A stretch of 64,000 nt of DNA from Symbiodinium natans (lineage: Eukaryota; Sar; Dinophyceae; Suessiales; Symbiodiniaceae): NCBI GenBank assembly GCA_905221605.1, contig CAJNDS010002508.1, forward strand, positions 60,001 to 124,000. Reading direction: 5' to 3'. The notes beneath the pieces are model-generated. The model was given only the letters and a program-made list of their open reading frames with translations. It was not told the origin of the DNA and ran no database searches. The position numbers and the translations under genes were made by a program. Positions 42,494 to 52,691 of the stretch are shown one piece after another; positions within the stretch are counted from its first letter, which is position 1, and the number at the start of each line of letters is the position of its first letter.

Positions 42494-42592
42494 GGGGTGT
42501 TCCCCCCTACTAACAATCCTTACTAGGGAATGTATTAGGGGGGTACTATAATCCCTACTAAGGACTGTTAGTATAGGGCGGAGCAAACCCAA
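42494..42592. mobile_element. Family A inverted-repeat element, copy 4
   Basis: tgttcccccctactaacaat at one end and ggactgttagtatagggcgg at the other; about 100 bp. No clear target-site duplication. Confidence 0.65.
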
Positions 42593-42695
42593 GTTGAGGG
42601 TTTAGATCATAGAGCTTTGGAGGTGTCTTTGGTGCACGTAAGGCTCATTCCCCCTTTGCTCTGTGTTTCTGGACGGTATCTTTTGCAGGGGTTCT

Positions 42696-42815
42696 CTAAA
42701 CCATGGTCTGTATGTGTGGAGCCCGGCTTTCAGCCACCTCTTTCTCAAGGTACTTGAAAGAGTAAGGAGCCACATATCTCAGGCTCCTGATGGGTTTGCT
42801 CTTCTCCTGCGCTCT
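42696..42815 (-). CDS. 3'-terminal exon, unknown protein
   Basis: After GAGCGCAG reads EKSKPIRSLRYVAPYSFKYL and EKEVAESRAPHIQTMV, then TAG. A good unique frame; no family recognised. A long C run lies upstream at 42930. Confidence 0.5.
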   Translation of the reverse strand, partial: RAQEKSKPIRSLRYVAPYSFKYLEKEVAESRAPHIQTMV

Positions 42816-43314
42816 GCTCACAACTATGCAGGACCTAATTAAGACGCAAGGCCGAAAGAACAAAACACACACCCCAGAAAACGATGGAAACAAAAACAAA
42901 ACAAAAGACAACTGACCTACCTGCTCCAGCCCCCCCCCCCCCCCCCCCCCACCGTAACGCCAAAAAAGACCTCCCAAAAAAACACATACACCCCTGAACC
43001 CTGAGCCCTGCACACCAAAAATTCCCAGTCACCCACATGGGGGTTTACAAAAATTAGGGGTACCTTTTTAGGGGTCACAATGATACTGGAATCCTACTAT
43101 ATATTTGGGGGACGGTCCCTGATATTTTCGTAAACCCCCAAATATCCCGGAAAGCGCCCAGGGGTTTTGGGGCTCACAGGAATGCGGGCTGCGATTCGGG
43201 CTTGAGGGCTCCTGTTTCTGAGGTAGGTTTTGGAGGGTTTTCAGGTACACCATGTTTATGTTAGACATCCCTTGGGTATCTACGAAAATAGGGGACTCCG
43301 CAAAATAGATCCCT

Positions 43315-43417
43315 AAATAGTAAGGTTCCCTTATGATAAGGACCAAGAAGGTACTCCTAATTTCGGAACCCCCCCTACACCCTAAACCCTAAACCTGAAA
43401 TAGTAAGGTTCCCTTAT
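43315..43417. repeat. Insert flanked by 20-bp direct repeats
   Basis: aaatagtaaggttcccttat at 43315-43334 and 43398-43417 encloses 63 bp ending in CCCTAAACCCTAAACC. The repeat contains AG|GT on the plus strand, so splicing between copies would remove exactly one unit (83 bp). Confidence 0.85.
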
Positions 43418-43525
43418 TAGAACCCCAATAAGGCACGCCGAATTAGCTCTGGGAAGCTGCCATTGGTCGGGTATCACCTGAAGTTTGCATGACGCCGACG
43501 GGCAAATCCCGAACCCTGAACACCG

Positions 43526-43693
43526 TACTATAGGGGCCGAACTAAGTCTAGTATTTTATTTCTATGTTTAATTATTGTTTTTTTTGTTGGGGGGGGGGGG
43601 TGGGGGGTGGGGGGTTTAATAGTACAAGGATGTAGGGACCACAAGGGAATACGATTTATAAAAATTTCCGACCCCTATACTACACCCAACACC
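43526..43693. mobile_element. Family B inverted-repeat element
   Basis: Ends tactataggggccgaac and ttccgacccctatactac; internal T-run followed by a G-run. Confidence 0.7.
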
Positions 43694-43699
43694 CTGCTT

Positions 43700-43790
43700 C
43701 CGCCTTGGCATCACCTTTCCAGGCGCCAAAGACCATGGACAACAACTCAGCACGCTGCCGGCCTGATTTGATCCACCAATCCCCAGGCCC
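43700..43790 (-). CDS. Helical exon with spaced Trp
   Basis: Reads WWIKSGRQRAELLSMVFGAW, then KGDAKAEAG. The pattern R-x-E-L-x6-F-x2-W-K resembles other W-containing helical exons on this strand. Confidence 0.45.
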
Positions 43791-44011
43791 TCTGGTGTTC
43801 AGGGGGGTCTATCGGTTGCTTCTTACGAAGATGACCCCCCCCCCCCGCAATGGCGCCTTCCCTTTTCCTTGGTGAATACAGCCCCCTAAACTAAACCCTC
43901 ATCGCTAAGCCCTAAACCCTAAACCCTAAACCCTAAATCCTAAACCCTCAACCCTAAACCCTAAACCCTAAACCCTGAACCCTGAACCCTGAACCCTATA
44001 AACCCTAAACC

Positions 44012-44290
44012 CTAATTCTTGGAAGCGTTATCTCGTCCCTCGCTGCAGTTCCACAGGTTGGCGAACCCACAATAACTTGCCCAGAGCTCACGAAAGCCTG
44101 CAGCACCAGCAACCTTTTCCGTACGACACGCCTGTGGCCAGCTTGAGAGTAGAGAACAGCGAAGCACCATGCAGCTGAAACTTCTGCCAAACAACTTCAG
44201 GCTGAGTTTGTAGCAGCCTTGTATGCAAACCATCCCAAGACGGGCGGGGGGCAAATGCCCGGGCGGGCAAGCACAAGATGTTGGAAAAAC
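44012..44290 (-). CDS. Unknown coding segment, frame partly resolved
   Basis: Unique minus-strand sequence with several open frames; TGCTGCAG at about 44100 could be an acceptor followed by AFVSSGQVIVGSPTCGTAAR. No family recognised. Confidence 0.3.
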   Translation of the reverse strand, partial: VFPTSCACPPGHLPPARLGMVCIQGCYKLSLKLFGRSFSCMVLRCSLLSSWPQACRTEKVAGAAGFRELWASYCGFANLWNCSEGRDNASKN

Positions 44291-44867
44291 CTGGCTTTCA
44301 CCAGATGGGATCTTCACATCTTGAGCGAGAAAAGTTACATACTCGTACACATCAGGCTTCGGCGAATGGCAAGTGCACGGGCTGGATCTTGAGGAACTCG
44401 ATTTTCTCACGCACATGTTTCAGCCTAATGCACTCTCGCCAAAACCACTCACCAAGAATAATGGGTTGCAACCCCAAACCAGCCCCACACTCCCGCATCC
44501 CTGAGGCCCCTCAGCCCGCAAGCCCCCCTTAACCCTTCAAACCCCTTCTCGCCCCCCCGCGGAAAAGCCTGAGAAGGCCAGGAAGATCTTGTCCTGGGCC
44601 CAGAGGATCCGAGGGTGAGGGGCTTCGATATTTGTCATTCGGCGCCCCGCATCAGGACCTACACCCTAAACCCTAAACCCTAATCCCAAACCCCAAAACC
44701 CAAAACCCTAAACCCTAAACTGCGTTCCATATATGGCTTATGACAGCCGACAGCCTAAACCCTAAACCACAAATTCCCTAACCCTCAACCCGAAACACCA
44801 AACCCATGATTCATGAATCTCTTCCGGAGTTCATTCGGATGTTGCACTGCTATACCACAGCTGGGGG

Positions 44868-45130
44868 GTTTAGGGTTTAGGGCTTGGGTTTAGGTTTTGG
44901 GGTTTAGGGTTTAGGGTTTAGGGTTTAGGGTTTAGGGTTTAGGGTTTAGGGTTTAGGGTAACTCCCCAATGCCCCAAACTCGATGCAGAAATAAGAGAGA
45001 ATCGCACCAACCTCGGACCTCAGACCAGGGGAGGGAACACCCCCCACAGTTCCAAGAACACCGAATCAAGGGTTTAGGGTTTAGGGTTTAGGGTTTAGGG
45101 TTTAGGGTTTAGGGTTTAGGGTTTAGGGTT
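44868..45130 (+). repeat. Two TTTAGGG arrays around an exon-like stretch
   Basis: Arrays 44868-44960 and 45070-45130. The minus frame between them reads GVPSPGLRSEVGAILSYFCI, a possible exon. Confidence 0.85.
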
Positions 45131-45174
45131 CGGATGGAGGTCATGAAGGTCCCTTAGATTCAAGCTCAGGCCTT

Positions 45175-45238
45175 TGTCCGGTTGATCATCTCGTTCTTTT
45201 GCTTGTCCATTTGCCTTTTTGTAGGGTGTGGGGTATAC
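45175..45238 (-). CDS. Short coiled-coil exon
   Basis: Reads KRQMDKQKNEMINRTKA in unique sequence; borders not fixed. Confidence 0.45.
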
Positions 45239-45433
45239 AGGGGTATATGTCATATTGGTAGATGGTCTCTTTAAGCAGGGTTTCTGTTTTGTAGGGGGGG
45301 GGGGTTCTTTTTTGGGGTATCTAGGGGCTTTCTAAAGGTATAAGGGTAACAGACGCCTAGCTACTGTAGGCTTCCCGGCAACAATCCTTAAGGGGGCTTA
45401 TGAGGGAACCTAACGCTCAAAGGAGTTCAACTG

Positions 45434-45525
45434 CTATACTCCCCGTAGAACCTGAATACAAATAATATTGTTCATATTCTCTTGGGTTTTATATAAACAA
45501 AAAGTAATTTGCAAGGGGGATATAG
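45434..45525. mobile_element. Family C element
   Basis: 92 bp with ends ctatactccccg and aagggggatatag, flanked by a 4-bp duplication actg (45430-45433 and 45526-45529). Confidence 0.8.
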
Positions 45526-45744
45526 ACTGGGGCGCTAGCAAGCTATGGAAAATCTAGCATTTAGGGGTTTAGGGTTTGGAAGACTTAGACAACTTGCCTC
45601 CATCCTCAGGGTCCCCAAACTCTCATAAACCTCCCTAAACCCTAAACCCCCAAACCCCCAAACCCTAAACCCTAAACCCTAAACCCTAAACCCTAAACCC
45701 TAAACCCCCAAACCCTAAGCCCCTATAACCCCGAAACCCTAAAC

Positions 45745-45868
45745 TCAGGCGGTGACCTCAGCTTCCCGGTCAGCTGCTCAACCGCTTGATTCTGCTGCCG
45801 CTCTGCTATGGCCGCCTTTGGCGATTTGGTTGCTCCAAGGGCACTCCCTGGTAGACTCCTTCGTGTGT
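45745..45868 (-). CDS. Helical exon with telomeric donor
   Basis: Reads LPGSALGATKSPKAAIAERQ, QNQAVEQLTGKLRSPP, ending before donor GTTTAGGG. The 5' border is near the array at 45870-45906. Confidence 0.55.
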
Positions 45869-45926
45869 AGGGTTTAGGGTTTAGGGTTTAGGGTTTAGGG
45901 TTTAGGGTTCACCCTGAACCCGAAAC

Positions 45927-46062
45927 CTCCATCTCCTCTTTGTCCCTTAAAGCCGAAGTCAGAAGGTCTTCTAGACTGCTCCTTCGATTCAACGGCCGGA
46001 AGTGGGAAACCAGAAGAGCACGCGCCTCCCAAACCAGGCGCCAGTTGTTGACCTTCTTGCGG
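45927..46062 (-). CDS. Helical exon with spaced Trp
   Basis: Reads ARKKVNNWRLVWEARALLVS, HFRPLNRRSSLEDLLTSALR and DKEEME, with donor GTTTCGGG (a heptamer variant). Clear coding character; no family recognised. Confidence 0.6.
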
Positions 46063-46314
46063 GCTCAGGGTTTAGGGTTTAGGGTTTGGGGTTTGGGGTT
46101 TAGGGTTTAGGGTTTAGGGTTTAGGGTTTGGGGTTTTGGGTTTGGGGTTTGGGGTTTGGGGTTTCGGGTTTCGGGTTTGGGGCTGTTGGGCTATTTTGGG
46201 GGGCTCATAGGGGCTAAGACTGAGACGGCAAAAGGCTTCGGGATTATAGAAGGCGAGGAGTTGAGGGGGTGACATTGGCTTCCCAGGAACAGGCCTGGTT
46301 TCCTCAAGTATATA

Positions 46315-46404
46315 CTATACTCCCCTTAGAACTTTAATAAACATCGCATGCTTTTAATGTCCTCTTGGGTTTGATATAAACAAAAGCTTCCTAAGGGTAT
46401 ATAG
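46315..46404. mobile_element. Family C element
   Basis: 90 bp with ends ctatactcccctt and taagggtatatag, flanked by tata on both sides (46311-46314 and 46405-46408). Minus-strand coding-like sequence continues in frame across the site if the element plus one repeat is removed (QQFECGPLYLRKPGLF). Confidence 0.8.
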
Positions 46405-46845
46405 TATAAAGGGCCGCATTCGAACTGCTGCCCAGAGTTCACAACGTGGCCATCGTCTGGTAGCTGAGGGACAACAAGTTCGGCATGTGAACGGTGTGTA
46501 AAGGAGGGTAGTTGGATTGAGGGGGTTCCCCCGAAGGCCTGAACAACAACCTAAACGCTAGAAACCCTAAACCCCTTAGAGCCCCAAACTCCTGAGGCTC
46601 TCAGCCCAGAAGTAGAACCCCTAAACCCCAAACCCCAAACCCTAAGCCCTAAACCCTGAACCCTAAACCCTAAACCCTCAACCCTAAACCCTAAACCCTA
46701 AACCGTAAACCCTAAACCCTAAACCCTAAACCCTAAACCCAACACATGAACCCCAAACCCCCAAAAGCCCTCTTTTGAGACCTCCCACGGAAGGCGCTCT
46801 CCGAGCTCCAGGCGCACAGGTGGAGTAGGGCACGGTTCCCTGTGG

Positions 46846-47000
46846 TTTAGGGTTTAGGGGTTAGTGTTTAGGGTTTAGGGTTTAGGGCTAGGGTTTAGGG
46901 TTTAGGGTTTAGGGTTTAGGGTTTAGGGTTTAGGGTTTAGGGTTTAGGGTTTAGGGCTTAGAGTTTAGGGTTTAGGGTTTAGGGTTAGGGTTTAGGGTTT
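46846..47000 (+). repeat. Interstitial telomeric array
   Basis: Long TTTAGGG array with a few variants; opposite-orientation arrays lie just before it at 46630-46740. Confidence 0.95.
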
Positions 47001-47073
47001 ATATAGGGCTTATAGTAGGGTCGAGGGCAGGGATGTGGGGGCTTTAGGGCCATTGCCAGCCCCTCACGCACAC

Positions 47074-47130
47074 CTGTCGTGTTGAACTGTGAGGCCATCA
47101 GGCCCTTCATCTTGTGCATCTTCTCCTTGG
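47074..47130 (-). CDS. Coiled-coil exon with telomeric acceptor
   Basis: Acceptor CCTAAACCAG, donor GTGTGCG. Reads KEKMHKMKGLMASQFNTT. Confidence 0.6.
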
Positions 47131-47440
47131 CTGGTTTAGGGTTTAGGGTTTAGGTTTAGGGTTTAGGGCAAGTTTAGGGTTAAGGGTGTAGCGTTTGAAA
47201 GGGTTGGGTTCAGGGGGGAGGGGCGGGGGGGGCTATCCGATGTTGCCAGAAGTTAGAAACTCTCCATCAACCACAGAACTTCCAGTTGCCTAAGAGCCCC
47301 GAACAAAATGCAAATATTCTTCCTCATAAGGGCAATAAAGGGAGATTATTCCCCACCCTTGGTGTGGGGTTGTTAGATTTTAAACTCAGCTCTCCTCCTC
47401 GCCCAAAACTCTTCTCCTCGCCCGGTCTACTCCTCGCTCA

Positions 47441-47541
47441 TCCCTGGAGTGCCCAACCCCACGGTGTCTTTGGAGTGCCCAACCCCAGAGTCTCCCTAAA
47501 GCCCCAGAGTCTCCCTGGAGCGCCCAACCCCAGAGTATCTT
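47441..47541 (+). repeat. Minisatellite, 28-bp-like units
   Basis: Copies of tggag(t/c)gcccaacccc with agagtctccct or similar tails. The Pro-rich plus frame and the opposite frame are repeat-driven. Confidence 0.75.
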
Positions 47542-48011
47542 TACCAAGAGAGGGTGGGGATGTTCGAAGTAAATAAGTTGTACTTCTTTGTGGTTTGTTG
47601 GTGCTTAAGCAAATCGTAGCTACCCGCACCTCACACACGCTAAGCTCCCAAATCGGCCAAGCACGGACTCACGCCCAGCGACCCCAAACCTGAGCCTCAC
47701 AGAACCCATTCCCGCGGGGATTTAGTCATATCATGAAAGCGATACCCATCCCTAACCCCTCAGTTCCTAACCCTAAAACCCTAAACCCTGAACCCTGCAC
47801 CCTAAACCTCAAACCCTAGACCCTAAACCCTGAACCCGAAACCCCACAGGCCGTAAGCCCGACATTGAGCCAAGACTTGAGCCCTGAAACACCAGGCTGT
47901 AGTCGATCTCGTTCCCGAGCACCGACGAAAGCCCGAAACACCTATAAAGACCCTACTCATCACAAACTGCCCTAAAGCACCCGAAAGAAAACATAAGGTT
48001 CCCATCTAAAC

Positions 48012-48053
48012 GCCAAGCAGAGTGGCGGCTTCCGACCGCTTCATCTTCTCAAC
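48012..48053 (-). CDS. Short coiled-coil exon with telomeric donor
   Basis: 42 nt (14 codons): acceptor TTGCAG, donor GTTTAG. Reads VEKMKRSEAATLLG. Both borders canonical. Confidence 0.65.
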
Positions 48054-48422
48054 CTGCAAGATTCACAGGGGGTTAGGGGTTTAGGGTTTGGGGTTTAGGG
48101 TTTAGGGTTTAGGGTTTAGGGTGTAGGGTGATAAGGCTTCCGTCACTTCTTTTGGGTTTCGAAGGATTTTGGGTGCACTTCCGAAGCTTCTTTTGGGCTT
48201 CGAAGGATTTAGGGTGTTGAGGCTTAGAGGTCTGCAACGGGGCTAGGGCTAGTGCTGTACGGCCAGGCTTCCGAAGCTTCAAACCCTAAACCCTAAACCT
48301 AAACCCTAAACCTAAACCCCAAACCCTAAACCCTAAACCCTGGGCTTTGAAGGATTGAAGGTTTCGGGTTTGGAGCATAGGGGGTTTCGAGGCCTTTTTG
48401 GGCCGCCAGGGGGGGACTGGTA

Positions 48423-48600
48423 TAGGGGCCTCAATATTTTAGATAGTCATAATGATCAGAAATCATAATAACAACAATCACAGTCAAAATAGCAATCATC
48501 ATCACAATATTCATACCCTAAACCCTAAACCCTAAACCCTAAACCCTAAACCCTATCATCATAATCATACTACTCATAATGATTCCGAGCCCTCTAGTAG
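48423..48600. mobile_element. Family B element interrupted by a telomeric array
   Basis: Ends actggtataggggcctcaat and ttccgagccctctagt. Its AT-rich centre is split by a CCCTAAA array (about 48516-48555) placed inside catcat-rich sequence, showing the array inserted after the element. Confidence 0.65.
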
Positions 48601-48622
48601 GCGTTGCGCTTCAGGGTTGAAA

Positions 48623-48698
48623 ATCCTCTCCAAGGCCCTCTGCCTGATCCCGATGCTGGACGCGCTCGGCGTGGTGCTGCTGCTCTAAGAGGGTCTGC
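48623..48698 (-). CDS. Coiled-coil exon with telomeric acceptor
   Basis: Acceptor CCCTAAACCCTGCAG. Reads QTLLEQQHHAERVQHRDQAE, GLGEDFQP. Plus strand also open (LKILSKALCLIPMLDALGVV) but the minus strand fits neighbours and borders better. Confidence 0.55.
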
Positions 48699-48974
48699 CT
48701 GCAGGGTTTAGGGTTTAGGGTTTAGGGTTTAGGGTTTAGGGTTTAGGGCTTAGGGTTTCGGGTGAAGGGTTTAGTTTTTAGGGCTTAGGGTTTTGGGTTT
48801 AGGGGTTTAGGGTTCAATGTCACCAAACGGATTCTGAACGGGGGCTCAGGCAATCCCTCATGTTTCGGGTTTACAGGGATATTATCTTATAAGGGCTGTA
48901 TACCCTAGCCCAAAAAGGGTTAACCTGTTTGTTTCTTGTAGTAGGCTGATATATACCCCAAAAAATGTTAAAGG

Positions 48975-49062
48975 TCGACTGCCCAGCCCCTAAATTGCCT
49001 GTAGGGTGTATGGGGTTGACCACGTTGACCAGTCAGGCCGGCGTAGGCCGCTGAGCAGTGTG
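48975..49062 (-). CDS. Exon-like fragment, unknown
   Basis: Minus frame DISTLLSGLRRPDWSTWSTP, YTLQ in unique sequence. Borders not fixed. Confidence 0.35.
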
Positions 49063-49306
49063 CTTATGTCATGAACTTCTTTGGCTTTGGAGATAGGGAT
49101 GTCAATTCTGACTCGCGGGTGGTTTTTCGAAGTTACGTAGCGGCAGACGTCGTGCTGGGCATTTCAGGGCATGGCTTGCTTCTTCTCGCACGTGCAAGAT
49201 CTCGGAACACTGCCAAGGAAACGGCTGCAAGGCCTGCCAAAACACTGTTCATGTCGCTGTACGTGCAGAATCTTGCAGGCAGGGAAGCTTGGCGACTTTC
49301 CAACCA

Positions 49307-49690
49307 TCACCTCCATGGCTTCGGGCCTGCGAAACACACTCCCACCAACCTTTGCCCAGGGTTTTTGGGCTTAGGAGCCCGAAGATTATGCCCCTCCGAG
49401 AGAAGGCTTCGGCAGAGTTCTTGTAATCTCCTCAAAGGCCCCGAGGATCTTGTCCTAGCGACCCGGCGAGACCATGTTGCGCACCGAGTGGGTGGAAAGC
49501 ATCCTCGTTGAGACATCCACACAATCATCTCATCAGTCGTCATGCTCATGGTCCAGAGTTCTTGCAGCATCTGCTTTGTCAATGTCTGCCGACGCTCCGT
49601 TCGCCGGGCGTCGGACTGGCAAGCCGATCGGCGCTGTCTTTGACGGCGTCCACCGCCATCCTGGCACCTTACCGGCTGAATATTTCTTGG
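49307..49690 (-). CDS. Unknown minus-strand coding, frames mixed
   Basis: Open stretches LTKQMLQELWTMSMTTDEMI (about 49590-49500) and AVDAVKDSADRLASPTPGER (about 49665-49605). Splicing not resolved; plus strand also open. Confidence 0.35.
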   Translation of the reverse strand, partial: PRNIQPVRCQDGGGRRQRQRRSACQSDARRTERRQTLTKQMLQELWTMSMTTDEMIVWMSQRGCFPPTRCATWSRRVARTRSSGPLRRLQELCRSLLSEGHNLRAPKPKNPGQRLVGVCFAGPKPWR

Positions 49691-49768
49691 GGGCTCATGG
49701 CCTTTTGGGATTCTTTTGGGTGTTGGTAATAGGGTTTAGAGTACGGAGAAAAAAAAGTGAAGAAGGCT

Positions 49769-50310
49769 GCCACTACTCAGGAACGAAGGTGCCTTGCCAC
49801 ATGGCCTGGTGTTGCTCCATCTCGACTTTCACAAGCGACTCGGCCTGTGCCTCGGCGCCACTCTCCTTGCTTCTCTGAGCACACCAGCGCGACCACAAGA
49901 TGGCAATTCCGCACGCGAGCCGCGAGGAGTGCGCCCGCCGAGGTACGCATCAACTGCCTCAAGAGCCACAAGACATGTCGCTTTGGACCGCCCGCCGCTT
50001 TGGTCATCTTCACCCACAGCACGTCTCCACTTCGGGCGACGACCTTACTCGGCCTGTACCAATTCTGCCCAAAGACGACTCGTGCCAAGTGCTCCGGTCG
50101 ACAGGAAACCCAAGCAAGCCGAAGGGCAACCAAGGAACATGCCGCGGCCGCGCCAGAAGCAAGAGCGGCAACAGCAGACTTCAAGGCATCCATACGCGAT
50201 TCCTCACAAAGGCGCACCACGTTCTTGTAGTGCGTCTTCGAATGAAGTTCGTACTCCTGCCCCTGCTTGTCAAACTCTGCCTCGATGTTTCCGATGGCAG
50301 CCTGATGTCT
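49769..50310 (-). CDS. Unknown protein, at least two exons
   Basis: Long exon from about 50310 reads AAIGNIEAEFDKQGQEYELH, SKTHYKNVVRLCEESRMDAL, KSAVAALASGAAAACSLVAL (possible membrane helix), ARVVFGQNWYRPSKVVARSG and DVLWVKMTKAAGG. After acceptor GTGTGCTCAG a second exon reads SKESGAEAQAESLVKVEMEQ, HQAMWQGTFVPE and TAG at about 49769. Donor between the two not fixed. No family recognised; charged and helical. Confidence 0.55.
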
Positions 50311-50459
50311 GGTTACATTCATCCCTAAACCCTAAACCCTAAACCCTAAACCCTAAACCCTAAACCCTAAACCCTAAACCCATATTACACCTTCTCTTAG
50401 GCTCTGGCACACCACTCGGACTGTTCCCGCCTTGCTAGCACGCTCTCTAGTGTCTACCC

Positions 50460-50900
50460 CGGATTGGGCCTACGGTCCTGCAACTCGTTGTGGCAGTCCT
50501 GCCGCATGTTCTGGTCATGATCCGTTGTCCGGAGCAGCTCCACCAAGGTATGCGCCATAGCCATGATGTTTCCACGGAGACTCCGTACCCGACGCACTGA
50601 GACCTCCTGGTACATGTGGTTTAAAGCTTGTCGAGCTTGACTTTGGCTGCTGGGTTGGCAGTGGACGCAAGAAGCCGGATCTCAGCCGCGGCGTTGCTCT
50701 TCCAGAGCTCCGGATTCTCCAGCCTCTGCTGCGCATCAGAGAGGTACTGATTCTGCATCTCCTCGCCAAGGTTCATGGCCAGGAACGGGTCTGGCGTCAT
50801 GTCGTGCACGACGGCTTGCTGGCTTGCCACAAGGGAGAACTCGTCGGACAAAGCGTCGGATGCACCTGCAACTGACATGGCGTTAGCTGCTCCAGGGAGG
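50460..50900 (-). CDS. Unknown helical protein with an internal frame change
   Basis: Frame 1 reads SDALSDEFSLVASQQAVVHD, MTPDPFLAMNLGEEMQNQYL, ENPELWKSNAAAEIRLLA. Frame 2 continues SQARQALNHMYQEVSVRRVR, SLRGNIMAMAHTLVELLRTT, DHDQNMRQDCHNELQD. Removing a 20-nt GT..AG segment (GTCCACTGCCAACCCAGCAG) joins them; otherwise a frameshift is present. Confidence 0.55.
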
Positions 50901-51689
50901 GCCGCGATCCGCAGCGCTGAGCAAACCGGGCTTGGACAAAGCAAAGATACCAACAAATGTAACTTTCGACGATGCCGGGATCAGGATGTTGGGGCTTCTG
51001 TCTCAGAGAATGAAGTCGCATCAGGTTGACAATTTCGATTTCGTCACAAGCACAATCTCACATGTACTCGCTCTTCCCAAGCACTACGCTCAGTGAACGA
51101 CTCCTCACACTCACCTGTCTCCATGCCACTCCACAGACACTGTCCTCGCCACCCGTCGGCAGTCAAGACCCACTTAAGACAAGCTTCTAATCAAAGCGGC
51201 TGCCTAGATCAAACCCCTAAACCCTAAACCCTAACCCCTTAAACCCTAAACCCTAAACTAGCCTACCCTCAGGCCCTCGACGACTTCATGAAATTTCCCT
51301 TTAGCCGTAAACCGTAGAAACCGCAAACCCCAGCCGCGAGGGCCCAAAACCCGATTATTTGAGGCTTTTCATCTGTCTTGGGGCCAAAGACCTTAAACAT
51401 ATGTTGGTCTTGGGCCAGGCTTAGGGTAGACAAGGCGATCACTGCTCTGAGCCCTAGCTGCGCTTCTCCCAGACCTGACCCTGACCACCCTGCCCGCAAG
51501 CAAGGCAGGGGCTACCTTACTGGCCATGCACATATTATAAACAGAAAGGAACACGCATGTGAACCAACTCTGCCTCCTGCAAAAGGGCCTGGTTCTACGC
51601 ACATCTTAAGCTGTCGCGAACCCCTGGAATCTTCATCCGAAGCCGTACCTAAAGCCTAAACCCCTAAACCCTAACCCCTGCACCCTCAC

Positions 51690-51759
51690 TGTCCCATGCC
51701 CACACCATGGGTGGCCTCCAGTTGATGACCCACTTGGCGAAGGCATCACTCAACACCTC
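51690..51759 (-). CDS. Helical exon with spaced Trp
   Basis: 70 nt, acceptor GAACACAG, canonical donor GTGAGG. Reads EVLSDAFAKWVINWRPPMVW, AWD. Confidence 0.65.
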
Positions 51760-51785
51760 CTGTGTTCGTGCAGTAAGTGGAAGAA

Positions 51786-51810
51786 GGGGGGGGGGGGGGG
51801 GGGGGGGGGA
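51786..51810 (+). repeat. Poly-G tract
   Basis: About 24 G. The region to 52.05 kb holds no supported gene. Confidence 0.95.
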
Positions 51811-52068
51811 GCTGAGATTGTCTCTGTCAATTCGGGTCTCTTGAGGGTCTCAGGTTTTTGGGTTCAGGGTGTAAGGGTTCAGTGTTTAGGTGCATGGGAG
51901 ACGTTGGAGGTTGTTCTAAATTTGGTTAATCCAAGAATAGAGCGGCGTACAAGGATACGGTACCCTTAATTTGGAGCAACCCCCAGAGTCCTCAGGGCTG
52001 TAGGATTTCGGGCTCATGGCTTTTAATGTGCCTTAGCCCTACTTAGTTGCAAACCCTAAGCCCTAAAC

Positions 52069-52158
52069 CGGAAGCTCACGCAGCGACTCCTTCTTATCTT
52101 TGGCGAAGAGGTTCTGCGCCACCAAGTGGCGCACTCGTTCGCCTTTCGCTCGAGCCTC
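52069..52158 (-). CDS. Coiled-coil exon with telomeric donor
   Basis: 90 nt (30 codons), acceptor CCCCCAG, donor GTTTAGGG. Reads EARAKGERVRHLVAQNLFAK, DKKESLRELP. Borders and frame clean. Confidence 0.7.
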
Positions 52159-52330
52159 CTGGGGGTGGGGGTCGAGGGCTTAGGGTTTTGGGGCTGCAGG
52201 GTTTAAGGGGACAATGTGCCGTTTCGGGTCTTGGGCAGTGGCGTACAAACGCACACGCCACCCTAACAAGGTTGGCATCTGCCAGGGTCCCCGCACGTTG
52301 AAAGCCCTTAAAGGCCCTGAGCTCCAAAAC

Positions 52331-52397
52331 CCTCAGCTCGTCCTTCTTGAGGTTGTCGATGTGGTTCTTGTTATCCCGCATGTCTTTCTCCAACTTC
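52331..52397 (-). CDS. Coiled-coil exon
   Basis: 67 nt, acceptor CCCCCAG, donor GTTTTGG. Reads KLEKDMRDNKNHIDNLKKDE, LR. Confidence 0.65.
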
Positions 52398-52691
52398 CTG
52401 GGGGGCGGTCAAGCCCTAAACCTAAACCCTAAACCCTAAACCCAAAACCCTAAACCCTAAATGCCCGCCTGAACTGTAGAGCTCAGGAGATTCAGGTCTT
52501 CAGAGATCTAAGCGGCCCCTGAAGTTCCTCAACCCTGAATCCTGAATCCGGACCCCTAGAACCCAAAACCCTAAACCCAAGAACCCTTTGAACCCTCAAG
52601 CCCCGCACCCTCTCCCAGAAGGCCGGGACAACGCAACTTAAACCCTTAACGCCTAAACCCTACCCCCTGAACCCTGAACCCTATAAACCCT

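Noticed and set aside
48605-48700. Ion-channel S4-S5-like segment on the plus strand (LKILSKALCLIPMLDALGVV)
   Set aside because: The minus strand gives a coiled coil with an acceptor and matches neighbouring exons; no other channel exon nearby.
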